Assembly (NCBI GenBank): GCA_029560815.1
Contig: JAKQKF010000536.1
Span: forward strand, 1 to 47,326
Source of the DNA: a bacterium
GTDB taxonomy: Bacteria > KSB1 > UBA2214
DNA length: 47,326 bases
Reading direction: 5' to 3'
The notes beneath the pieces are model-generated. The model worked only from the letters and a program-made list of their open reading frames with translations, made no database searches and had not been told where the DNA came from. This document shows positions 33,729-41,804 of the stretch, one piece after another; the stretch's first letter is position 1; the number at the start of each line of letters is the position of its first letter. The position numbers and the translations under genes are program-made.

Positions 33729-35933
33729 ATGAAACGTGCGTACAGAGCGGGTTCGTTCCTGACTGCTGTTTTGCTGCTTCTCCTCATGACCTCCCTGGTC
33801 ATCGGCCAGGAGCAGCTCAACATGAGTCTGAAGGGAAATTTCGGCAAGGGGGAGGGCGATTCCAAGACTGCCTTTGCAGCCGGATCGCTTGTCTACTACA
33901 GCATCGGTAACAAGGTTCAGATTGCCAGCTTTTCCAATCCGGGCAACCCCATGAAGGTGGGGAGCATCATCCTTGGTGAAACCATAGAGGATCTGGTGCG
34001 CACCTCGATCAACGGCACCTACTACGTCCTGGCATCAGGGGGCTCTTACCTCTACATCATCAATGTCCAGACCCCGACTAATCCCGTTTTGACCACGGCG
34101 TTTGAGATCGGCGGTTATGGTGGAGGTGTCGCCACCAGCGGTGCCACGGCTTTTGTCGCCTCTTACGGGGCAGGCCTGAAAATCGTCAATGTGGCCAATC
34201 CCGCTGTTCCGGTTGTCGTCGCCACGGTCGATTCAGTCACCTCGACCGAAAGTGTTTTCATCTCCTCGCCTTATGCCTATATCGCCATGGGCGATAAAAC
34301 CCAGATTTTCAATGTCAGCGATCCCGCTGCCCCAACCTTCGCCGGCGTGGTCACCGGGGGAGGATACCACCAGTATGCGGCCGTGCGCGGAAACTATCTC
34401 TATGTCGTCGATTACGACGGCGGCGACTATGCCAGCGGTTACGTCCGGATCTACAATGTCGCCAACGTAGCATCACCCACGTTCGTGACCGCTTTCAATA
34501 CCGGCTACCGCTCCAGGCGCATCGTCTTCGATGGCAACTATGGCTATGTCGCTGTGGGAGACAATGGCATCTCCATCCTCGATCTGACGAATGCAGCCGC
34601 GCCTACACTGGCAGGGACCTGCGACACACCCGGTCGCGCCAATATCCTCTCCTTTGGAGCAGTTACGGTCGGCGGCATCCCCAAGGGGCACATATTTGTT
34701 GCGGACCGCCCCGGCGGGCTGCGTGCGATCGATGTCTCCAACCCCGCAGCTCCGGCGGAGACCGGCGCCCTGCCGGTACTGGCAGCGGCTTCCGGATCGG
34801 CCTATGGCAATTTCCTCGACAGCGGCAAGCTCTACGTGGCCTACGGAACAGCCGGCCTTCGTATTCTGGATGTCAGCGTACCTTCGCAGCCGACTCTGCT
34901 TTCTACACTCGAGGTCGGCGGTGACTCACGCGGCGTTGTGGTCAAAGATAACTATGCCTTTGTCGCCGCGCGCGATTCTGGCGTCTACGTGATCGATGCC
35001 ACCAATCCGGCCGCTCCGGTCAAGGTAAATACCCTCAAAACCCCGCGGGCGCGCGGTGTAGCGATCAGCGGCAACTATGTCTACGTGGCCGCCAGTGACA
35101 GTGGTATGGGTGTAATCGATGCTTCCACGCCCGCCAACGCGCAGGTCATCGGCTACCACCATCCAGACGGCCATTATGGCGAGAATGTTGCCGTTCATGG
35201 CACGATCGCCGGACTTACGGCGTGGGACAAAATCGTCTTTTTCGATATCGCCAATCCCCTGGCTCCTGCCGCCAAGGGGCTGATTCCCACACTGACAACC
35301 GGCAATGAGGGTTTCGCCATCGTCGGCACTCATGCCTACGTCCCTGACGGCGACTACCTGCGCATCTTTGACCTTGCCAATATGAACTCCCCGGCCAAGA
35401 TCGCCGAAATTCTCACCGGTGGCTATGACTACATGGCCACTGTGGCCGGAGATTTTTGCTATGTGGCAGCAGAGGGCGCCGGCGTGCGCGCCATCAATAT
35501 CGCCAATCCGGCCGCTCCGGTCGAAGAGGGCTATTACGATGGCTCCGCTAAGGCGCGCTGGGTGAGCGCTGCGGACGGCTTTATTTATGTCTCTGAACTC
35601 TCGGATGGCGTCTCGGTCTATTCAAATGACAAAATATCCGCTGTGGCCGTCCGGCCGGAGATGATGCCGGTTGATTTCACCCTGCAGCAGAATTATCCCA
35701 ATCCTTTCAATCCGACGACTAAAATCACTTTCTTGCTGCCTGAACAGATGCCAGCCAACCTGCAAATCCACGATCTTCTCGGCCGCAGTGTGGCGAAACT
35801 GCTCGACAAGAAACTGGATGCCGGAATTCATGCGGTCATTTTTAACGCTGCTGAACTTCCCGCAGGCATCTACTTCTGCCGCCTGGCCGCGGGCGGCACG
35901 ATCAAAACCACCAAAATGACCTTGCTCAAATAA
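33729..35933 (+). CDS. Exported LVIVD-repeat protein with type IX sorting tail
   Basis: A 734-aa secreted protein; AAAGGAG precedes the start. Residues 1-26 are a signal peptide. The body is a run of about 14 LVIVD-type repeats of roughly 40 residues, each with a YVAxxDxGVxVIDxxxPAAP-like pattern, predicted to form a beta-propeller. The C-terminal 90 residues have the NYPNPFNPTTKITFLLPE signature and end in KTTKMTLLK, a type A sorting domain for type IX secretion, so the protein should reach the cell surface. Propellers of this type are usually binding platforms. It follows the ribokinase gene and is the last gene before the intrinsic terminator. A surface substrate-binding role is inferred. 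Confidence 0.88.
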   Translation: MKRAYRAGSFLTAVLLLLLMTSLVIGQEQLNMSLKGNFGKGEGDSKTAFAAGSLVYYSIGNKVQIASFSNPGNPMKVGSIILGETIEDLVRTSINGTYYVLASGGSYLYIINVQTPTNPVLTTAFEIGGYGGGVATSGATAFVASYGAGLKIVNVANPAVPVVVATVDSVTSTESVFISSPYAYIAMGDKTQIFNVSDPAAPTFAGVVTGGGYHQYAAVRGNYLYVVDYDGGDYASGYVRIYNVANVASPTFVTAFNTGYRSRRIVFDGNYGYVAVGDNGISILDLTNAAAPTLAGTCDTPGRANILSFGAVTVGGIPKGHIFVADRPGGLRAIDVSNPAAPAETGALPVLAAASGSAYGNFLDSGKLYVAYGTAGLRILDVSVPSQPTLLSTLEVGGDSRGVVVKDNYAFVAARDSGVYVIDATNPAAPVKVNTLKTPRARGVAISGNYVYVAASDSGMGVIDASTPANAQVIGYHHPDGHYGENVAVHGTIAGLTAWDKIVFFDIANPLAPAAKGLIPTLTTGNEGFAIVGTHAYVPDGDYLRIFDLANMNSPAKIAEILTGGYDYMATVAGDFCYVAAEGAGVRAINIANPAAPVEEGYYDGSAKARWVSAADGFIYVSELSDGVSVYSNDKISAVAVRPEMMPVDFTLQQNYPNPFNPTTKITFLLPEQMPANLQIHDLLGRSVAKLLDKKLDAGIHAVIFNAAELPAGIYFCRLAAGGTIKTTKMTLLK

Positions 35934-35949
35934 CAGCGCTGATTTGATC

Positions 35950-35986
35950 GGGAACCGCCGCTCCGCTCGGGTGGCGGTTCCCTTTT
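35950..35986 (+). terminator. Intrinsic terminator after the LVIVD gene
   Basis: GGGAACCGCC / GGCGGTTCCC, a perfect 10-bp stem with a 13-nt loop, followed directly by TTTT. It begins 16 bp past the LVIVD stop and is the clearest rho-independent terminator in the window. It splits the long locus into two transcription segments unless readthrough occurs. Confidence 0.85.
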
Positions 35987-36026
35987 GATCCTGCGTGGTG
36001 GGAACGTTATCTTACCGGTGCCCGGG

Positions 36027-37682
36027 ATGAGATCTTTTATCTGTATGTTGCTGCGCCTTGTAATCCTCCCTTCCCTGCTTTTGGGGTGGGTTCCCTCCGC
36101 ATGCGGGGATGAAAACCCCGGCCGGAGTGAGGAGGAACGCCGTCTAAAATCCGCTATGAAGGAAGAGGTGCACTTCGAGCGCTATCTCTTTCCAGTGGGC
36201 GCATTCCCGGCGGCTTCCTGGCTGCATCCGGACTCCGTCGCGCTCTATCTCGGCAAGGCGGAACTATCTCTTTCTTTTTATGATGAAAAATTCCGTCCGG
36301 TCGTCAAGGCGGAAAAACCGGGACGCTACGGGGCAGTGATCCGGACGACATCGAAAGATGGTTTTAAAATCCATCGTTTTACCACGCTTTACGCTCTGGA
36401 CAGCCCTTTTTATGAATGGCACCGCGCAGCCCGCAGTGAGACCGGGCCGTGCGGGGAAAAGTGGAACAAATATCAGCGGCAGGAGGCCTGCCGATTCCTT
36501 GCGGACACCACACGAGGTCCGGTCGACCGTGATCCCGAAGCGGCCATCTTTTTCGCCGGCTTGCGCAGCATGAAAAAAAACAGTTTTCCCAATGACTCAC
36601 CGCGTGTTCGCGATCGTCAATGGTGGATCGATTTCAAACGATTTGTGCTGGGTTACGCACCCGCTGGAAAGAAACTCAAACTGCCAGCCCGGGGCGGGAA
36701 AAGCGTAACACTTGTTCAGGTCGATCCCCTCAGAGCCGGCTTTCAGCAAGGGGCGATCGACTCGATCCGGGCTATCTGCGCGGAGTGGGCGGAGAAAAGC
36801 GGGCAACCTCACGTCACCCTGATTGCCCATGAGGGGGCGATCTTTTTTCACGAGGCTTTCGGCCGCCTTGAATCGGGTCTCCCTGCCGGTCTGGAGAGCC
36901 GGATGTGGATGGCCTCCATCACCAAATTACTCACCGGTATCCTGATGATGCAGTTTGTCGACCAGGGCCTTGTCGACCTCGAAAAACCGGTTCTCTCCTA
37001 TCTGCCGGAGGTGCCCTCCGGCGCTCCCGAACTACACGTGCGCGACCTCTTCACCCATACAGCAGGATTCCATTGGCATGATGAATGGGCTTCAGACTGG
37101 AATATGAGTCTTGAGAACCAGTTGGCCCACTGCCGCCATGTATGCCGGGTGGGGGAGAGGCTGAAATACAACCGTATGGGCTATGCCGTCGCCGGCAAGA
37201 TCATGGAACGCCTGAGCGGCTCGTCCGTGCCCCGGCTGTTTGCCGTGCAGCTTCTTGCGCCTCTGGGTATGAAGCAGACCTTTGTCGACAATACCTATGG
37301 CAGCTGCATGTCTACTGCGTATGATATCGCCCTGGTTGGTCAGATGCTGCTCAATCGGGGCAAGTACGGCTCAAAACAGTTCTTCTCCGAAGAGAGTCTC
37401 AAGTTGATGCTGCCGCGCGCCATACAGGGCGTCCACGGCCGCCTGATACCGGATTGGGGCATTGGCACGGTCTGGCTTGGCGGCTGCGGCTGGAGTCCAC
37501 TCACTTTCGGACACGAAGCGGCATCAGGCGCCCTGCTGCGTATCGACCCGGAGTCCAGGATGATCCTGGTGCAAGGCCGCAATAGCACGGGACCGGACTA
37601 TGACCAGTATGAGAAATTCAGGGACCGGCTTCTCATGGCCGCAGCCCATGCTGCCTCCTCCAGAACTGGTATGGCAAAGTGA
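36027..37682 (+). CDS. Secreted serine hydrolase, beta-lactamase/penicillin-binding fold
   Basis: A 551-aa exported protein of the beta-lactamase-related (class C/EstB-type) family. The open frame starts with a TTG at 35985 inside the terminator; I chose the ATG at 36027, though its ribosome site is weak and the ATG at 36045 is possible. The signal peptide ends near VPSAC. Residues 30-230 are an N-terminal region I cannot assign. The catalytic domain begins near 260, with nucleophile S297 and K300 in SITK and the Tyr motif YNRMGY (Y381). The usual third motif is probably GHEAASG. Relatives are esterases, D-aminopeptidases and carboxypeptidases. Its stop overlaps the ABC permease start by 4 bp, so it is coupled to the importer and may process its substrate. 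Confidence 0.85.
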   Translation: MRSFICMLLRLVILPSLLLGWVPSACGDENPGRSEEERRLKSAMKEEVHFERYLFPVGAFPAASWLHPDSVALYLGKAELSLSFYDEKFRPVVKAEKPGRYGAVIRTTSKDGFKIHRFTTLYALDSPFYEWHRAARSETGPCGEKWNKYQRQEACRFLADTTRGPVDRDPEAAIFFAGLRSMKKNSFPNDSPRVRDRQWWIDFKRFVLGYAPAGKKLKLPARGGKSVTLVQVDPLRAGFQQGAIDSIRAICAEWAEKSGQPHVTLIAHEGAIFFHEAFGRLESGLPAGLESRMWMASITKLLTGILMMQFVDQGLVDLEKPVLSYLPEVPSGAPELHVRDLFTHTAGFHWHDEWASDWNMSLENQLAHCRHVCRVGERLKYNRMGYAVAGKIMERLSGSSVPRLFAVQLLAPLGMKQTFVDNTYGSCMSTAYDIALVGQMLLNRGKYGSKQFFSEESLKLMLPRAIQGVHGRLIPDWGIGTVWLGGCGWSPLTFGHEAASGALLRIDPESRMILVQGRNSTGPDYDQYEKFRDRLLMAAAHAASSRTGMAK

Positions 37683-38599
37683 GCCGCTTTCCGGCGAAAG
37701 CTCAGGAGCTCTCGCTGCAGAGCGACCGCGTCCGCCAGCAGATGCAGCTGCTGCTGCCCGTTCTCCTGCTCATCTTCATCTTCTCCGTACTGCCTCTGCT
37801 TCGCGGTATCTATCTTGGCTTTACCGATTACCGCCTGGGCGATCTCATCCGTTTCAATGGCCTGGATAACTATCGCCAGATGATGCGTGACAGTTTTTTC
37901 TGGCGTTCCTTTCGGGTCGGCATCATCTGGACGATCACCGTTACCGCCGGGCAGATGGCGCTCGGGATGGCTCTGGCCCTGCTCATGAATCGCAAAACAC
38001 CTTATACAGCGTTTTATAAGGTGCTCATTCTTGCTCCCTGGGCCATGCCACCCATCATCCGTGCGGTGGTCTGGCGCCAGATTTATGATGTCGATGCAGG
38101 TTTTCTGAACGCCTTTTTGATCGGTTTGAATCTGCTGGACAAGCCGATTAACTGGTTGAACAGTTTCGAATTTGCCATCCCAGCCGTCATTCTCGTTGGC
38201 CTCTGGGGTGAGATCCCCAAGGCAGCCCTCTTCATCCACGCCGGTCTCTTATCCATTCCGGAAGAGCTCTACGAAGCCGGCGAGCTGGACGGGGCCGGGG
38301 CGGCGCAAAAATTCCGCTTCATCACCTTGCCGATGCTCAGGCCGGTTCTTGCAGCGACGATTTCACTCTCTTTCATATGGAATTTCAACATGTTCGGCAT
38401 GGTTTGGGTGCTCACCCAGGGTGGACCGGCCGGATTGACCCGATTGCCCATGCTTGCCGCTTATGAAGAAGCCTTCCGCTACGGTTATGTCGGCTATGCC
38501 GCGGCCATCGGCAATGTAATGGTATTGTTCATCATGGCGGCCATGTTCCTCTATCTGCGGGTGCAGTTGCGGGAGCAGCTGCAAGGGGGGAAAGCGTGA
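37679..38599 (+). CDS. ABC importer permease, CUT1/MalF-like
   Basis: A 306-aa inner-membrane subunit of a carbohydrate ABC importer with six membrane segments. It starts with GTG overlapping the preceding stop (GTGA). The cytoplasmic EAA loop, which docks to the ATPase, is YEAGELDGAGAAQKFRFI, close to the family's EAAxxDGA pattern with Gly for one Ala. FTDYRLGDLIRFNGLDNYRQ near the N-terminus is typical of MalF/UgpA relatives. It pairs with the next gene, overlapped by 4 bp. CUT1 systems usually import oligosaccharides, glycosides and polyol phosphates rather than free ribose, which normally uses CUT2 systems. Confidence 0.93.
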   Translation: MSRFPAKAQELSLQSDRVRQQMQLLLPVLLLIFIFSVLPLLRGIYLGFTDYRLGDLIRFNGLDNYRQMMRDSFFWRSFRVGIIWTITVTAGQMALGMALALLMNRKTPYTAFYKVLILAPWAMPPIIRAVVWRQIYDVDAGFLNAFLIGLNLLDKPINWLNSFEFAIPAVILVGLWGEIPKAALFIHAGLLSIPEELYEAGELDGAGAAQKFRFITLPMLRPVLAATISLSFIWNFNMFGMVWVLTQGGPAGLTRLPMLAAYEEAFRYGYVGYAAAIGNVMVLFIMAAMFLYLRVQLREQLQGGKA

Positions 38600-39435
38600 T
38601 AGAACATCGGGATATGCGCTACCACTTGGTCACCCATTTCGGGCTGATCTCCTTTGTCGTTTTCCTCGTATTTCCATTGGTCTGGATGGTCTCGACTTCT
38701 CTCAAATCAACAGCTGAACTCTATTCCGGCACGGTCACTCTGCTCCCGAAGGGCTTGACACTGGAACACTATCGTACTGCCTTGCATGATGGGCTGCTCC
38801 TGCGCAGTCTTTGGAACAGCCTGGTGGTTGGCCTTGCTGCTACCCTGGGTACCATCCTCATCGCCTTGCCATCCGCCTATGCCCTGGCCCGTTACCGGTC
38901 ACTTATAAACAAGGTCGTGCTGGGGTGGATCCTGACGACGCAGGTTTTTCCGGCCATTCTGGTGATGATTCCGCTCTATCTGGTGTTACGCAGCCTGCAC
39001 CTGACCGATTCCCTGAGCGGACTCGCCCTCGTCTATATCGTCTGGAACCTGCCTTTCGTTCTGTGGATGCTTTTTGGCTACATTCGGACCATTCCCCAGG
39101 AGCTGGAGGAAGCCGCGTTGATCGATGGCGCCTCCCGCCATCAGATGATCTACCGCATCCTGCTGCCGGTGCTTCTTCCCGCTGTTGCCGCTTCGGCCGT
39201 CTTCGCTTTCATCTCCGTCTGGAACGAGTTCTTCTTCGCTCTGGTGCTGATCAAGACTCCTGTTCTCGGCACGCTGCCGGTCGAACTGGCGCGTTATACC
39301 GGCATGGAGGGGATGGCGCGCACCGGCCCGCTGGCTGCGGCCAGTTTCATCGCGACGCTGCCCTCTCTGCTTCTGTTTGCCATCATGCGCAAATGGTTTA
39401 CCGGGGGGCTGCTGAGCGGCTCCGTGAAATCGTAA
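38596..39435 (+). CDS. ABC importer permease, CUT1/MalG-like
   Basis: A 279-aa inner-membrane subunit with six membrane segments, partner of the preceding permease. It starts with GTG inside the sequence GTGA at the end of that gene. The EAA loop is well conserved (LEEAALIDGASRHQMIYRI). Other typical MalG-family segments are VSTSLKSTAELYSG, LPSAYALARYR and FISVWNEFFFALVL. No gene for the ATP-hydrolysing subunit follows or precedes it in this window, so the pair must use an ATPase encoded elsewhere, perhaps a shared MsiK-type protein. Confidence 0.93.
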   Translation: MIEHRDMRYHLVTHFGLISFVVFLVFPLVWMVSTSLKSTAELYSGTVTLLPKGLTLEHYRTALHDGLLLRSLWNSLVVGLAATLGTILIALPSAYALARYRSLINKVVLGWILTTQVFPAILVMIPLYLVLRSLHLTDSLSGLALVYIVWNLPFVLWMLFGYIRTIPQELEEAALIDGASRHQMIYRILLPVLLPAVAASAVFAFISVWNEFFFALVLIKTPVLGTLPVELARYTGMEGMARTGPLAAASFIATLPSLLLFAIMRKWFTGGLLSGSVKS

Positions 39436-39471
39436 TTCTGCGACCCTGATTGAAAGGTGAAATCGGCCAGG

Positions 39472-40821
39472 ATGCGCTCTACGTATCGAAATTTGTTTCT
39501 TATTATTCTCTACAGCCTGCTTTTCCTGGCCGCTGGTGTCGCTGTTTCGCTCAGGCTCTTTTCCGCTAACTCCCGCAGGCTCGCCCGGCACGAGCACTTG
39601 CAGTTTCTCTGTCTCGCCTGGCAGGAAGAGGCGCTGGTCACCTACAAGGCCCTGGTCGCGGAGTGGAATCGGCTCCATCCGGAGATGGCAGTCGACTATA
39701 TCCAGGGCACCTGGGGATCGGTGCACGATTACCTGATCACCGGATTTGAAACCGGTGATGTCCCGGATATCATCCATTATGAATCTTCCGCGGTCATCGA
39801 TTTCGCTGTGCGCGGCTATCTCGAGGACCTCGCGTCCCTGATATCGGCGGATCTGCGCAGCGACATTCAGCCTGTCGCGTGGGCTTCTGTACAGCGAAGC
39901 AACGGCGCCATCAGTGGAGTGCCGATCCTGCTCGAATCCCTGATCATCCTCTATAACAAGGAGCTTTTTGCTCGGGCTGGCATTATGGTCCCGACCATGG
40001 AGGCTCCCTGGAGTTGGGAGGAGATGGCCGAAGCGGCAAAAAAATTGACTGTCGACCGCGATGGCGATGGGATCACCGATCAATGGGGCGCGGGAATGGG
40101 GTTGCGCAATTGCGCTAATATGATACTCAACCTTACGATCGGTTTTGGCGGTTCTTTCTTTCGCAGCGAGTCGGGACACTATGTGGTTCGCGTCGAAGAG
40201 GAGGAAACCCGGCTGCTGCATCTGCTCATGAAAATGATGTACGCCGATAGTTCGATGACGACCGCCGGACTCGGCCAATCCGGGCCGGCGATGATTCCCG
40301 GCTTCTCCGCAGGCAGGTACGCCATGGTGGTGAACATCGGGGCTTGGGCCCGTCAGCAGCTGGTGGCAAATGCGCCGCCCGGACTGGCCTGGGGCGTCCT
40401 GCCTCCCCTGAAAGCAGCAAGCCAGCAGATTGGCACCAGCAGCCAGACGCTGAGCATACCCAGGCTCTCCAGCCGCAAGAGCGAAGCGATGGCCTTTATC
40501 GAATTTCTCTCCAGCCGCGATAATATGGCGCGCATCGCAGCCAGCGACTGGATGGTGCCGGCGCGGGCCTCCTGTCTCGGAATGCCCCACTTCCAGAGCA
40601 GGGAAGACGGCTGGGAGATGGCAGCCGAATCAGCCAACTACCTCACAACCGGACCCTGGATCGGTGCGCCGGGGTACATCGAATGGAAGTCGAGGGTCGC
40701 CAACCCCATCCTGCAGGAACTTTTTGCGAACCGGATGACGGTCGATGAAGCTGCACGGCGCATCGAGATCGAGAGCAACCTGGTACTGGAGCGTTATCAG
40801 ACGAGGGATGAAAGATGGTGA
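39472..40821 (+). CDS. ABC importer solute-binding protein, membrane-anchored
   Basis: A 449-aa substrate receptor of the UgpB/MalE-like family (carbohydrate-binding family 1). I chose the ATG at 39472, with AAAGG about ten bases upstream; a GTG at 39457 is possible. The N-terminal helix (residues 7-29) has no lipobox Cys, so the protein is either held by an uncleaved anchor or released by signal peptidase I. Typical family segments are VAEWNRLHPEMAVDYIQG, DVPDIIHYES, GVPILLESLIILYNKELF, WSWEEMAEAAKKLT and GRYAMVVNIGAWAR. DRDGDGITDQWG is a common family insert with a calcium-loop-like sequence. The ligand is unknown. Its end overlaps the first ADP-ribosylglycohydrolase gene by 7 bp. Confidence 0.9.
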   Translation: MRSTYRNLFLIILYSLLFLAAGVAVSLRLFSANSRRLARHEHLQFLCLAWQEEALVTYKALVAEWNRLHPEMAVDYIQGTWGSVHDYLITGFETGDVPDIIHYESSAVIDFAVRGYLEDLASLISADLRSDIQPVAWASVQRSNGAISGVPILLESLIILYNKELFARAGIMVPTMEAPWSWEEMAEAAKKLTVDRDGDGITDQWGAGMGLRNCANMILNLTIGFGGSFFRSESGHYVVRVEEEETRLLHLLMKMMYADSSMTTAGLGQSGPAMIPGFSAGRYAMVVNIGAWARQQLVANAPPGLAWGVLPPLKAASQQIGTSSQTLSIPRLSSRKSEAMAFIEFLSSRDNMARIAASDWMVPARASCLGMPHFQSREDGWEMAAESANYLTTGPWIGAPGYIEWKSRVANPILQELFANRMTVDEAARRIEIESNLVLERYQTRDERW

Positions 40822-41804
40822 AAGAGTGGGTAGGCAGGGCGCAGGGATGCCTGATCGGGCTGGCGGCAGGGGATGCCTTGGGTGGCCCGGCAGAAGGCAA
40901 GTCCATGGCCCAGATTGAGGAAAAGTACGGACGCATCACCGGTTTTATCTCTGAGGATCAGGTGGGAAGTGATGATACGGAATTCGCCCTCTTCAATCTT
41001 CGCCTGCTGCTGCGTCATGGCGATGCGCTGAATTCTGCGCTTATCGCAGAAGCCTGGATGGAGGAGTTGGCCGGCGACCGCACCGATTTCAAGGGGGCGG
41101 GCTTCAGTGAGGTGCTCGCCATCAACAACCTCCGCGCCGGCCTTCCTCCGCCGCGTTCCGGGGTTCATCTCCACGCATGGAGCGATGGTCTGGCCATGCG
41201 TGTTGCCCCCTTCGCCATTTGGCACGCCGGGGATCCGGAAAGCGCAGTGGCATTGGCCGCCCTGGATGGCTCAGTCAGTCATGCGGGGGAGGGGATCTTT
41301 GGCGGCCAGGTCGTCGCCGCTGTCATCTCGATGCTGATGGCCAGTGTGCCCCTGGAGAACGCGATTGCCAAAGCCCTGTGCATGATTCCTGAAGATTCAT
41401 GGTGCCACCACGCCATATCGGAGGCAATCGATATCGGAACGCGGAGCGCGGATGTCTGGGGTGCCCGGCAGCCACTTTATGAAGCCCTCGTCTGCACCTC
41501 CTTCCCGTGGGCTGATCTCGCCCCCGAAGCGGTCGGTATCGCCTTCGGTCAGGTTGTCGCTTCTCGCGGAGATTTCCGCGAAGCGCTTCTCGGCGGCGCT
41601 AACATCGGTCGTGATGCTGATACCATCGCCGCGATCGCAGGCGCAATCCTTGGAGCGGCCGGCGGTATCGGGGTCATTCCGGGAGATTGGCGAGAACGCG
41701 TGCAGCGTGTCCGTGGAAGCTGCATACCCGCGATCACCGGTATGGATATCATTGATAGTGCCACAGAGCTGGCGGAAGTCGCGGCACGGAGGTCGTCCCG
41801 ATGA
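40815..41804 (+). CDS. ADP-ribosylglycohydrolase-family protein, copy 1 (intact metal site)
   Basis: A 329-aa cytoplasmic protein of the DraG/ARH family, which cleaves N- or O-glycosidic bonds to ribose with two Mg2+ or Mn2+ ions. The GCLIGLAAGDALGGP opening (11-25) is characteristic. The first metal motif is SDDT (52-55) with E56. The second is N263-IGRDADT, giving D267, D269 and T270. SHAGEGIFGGQVVAA is the conserved middle helix. All recognised metal ligands are present, so activity is expected. ATG 40815 overlaps the end of the solute-binding protein gene, and its stop overlaps the start of copy 2 by 4 bp. Family members act on ADP-ribosyl-arginine, -serine or O-acetyl-ADP-ribose, but many bacterial relatives have unknown substrates. 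Confidence 0.92.
   Translation: MVKEWVGRAQGCLIGLAAGDALGGPAEGKSMAQIEEKYGRITGFISEDQVGSDDTEFALFNLRLLLRHGDALNSALIAEAWMEELAGDRTDFKGAGFSEVLAINNLRAGLPPPRSGVHLHAWSDGLAMRVAPFAIWHAGDPESAVALAALDGSVSHAGEGIFGGQVVAAVISMLMASVPLENAIAKALCMIPEDSWCHHAISEAIDIGTRSADVWGARQPLYEALVCTSFPWADLAPEAVGIAFGQVVASRGDFREALLGGANIGRDADTIAAIAGAILGAAGGIGVIPGDWRERVQRVRGSCIPAITGMDIIDSATELAEVAARRSSR

Noticed and set aside
38986..40590. 534-residue open frame on the minus strand
   Set aside because: It spans the permease and solute-binding protein genes in antisense and has no family motif.
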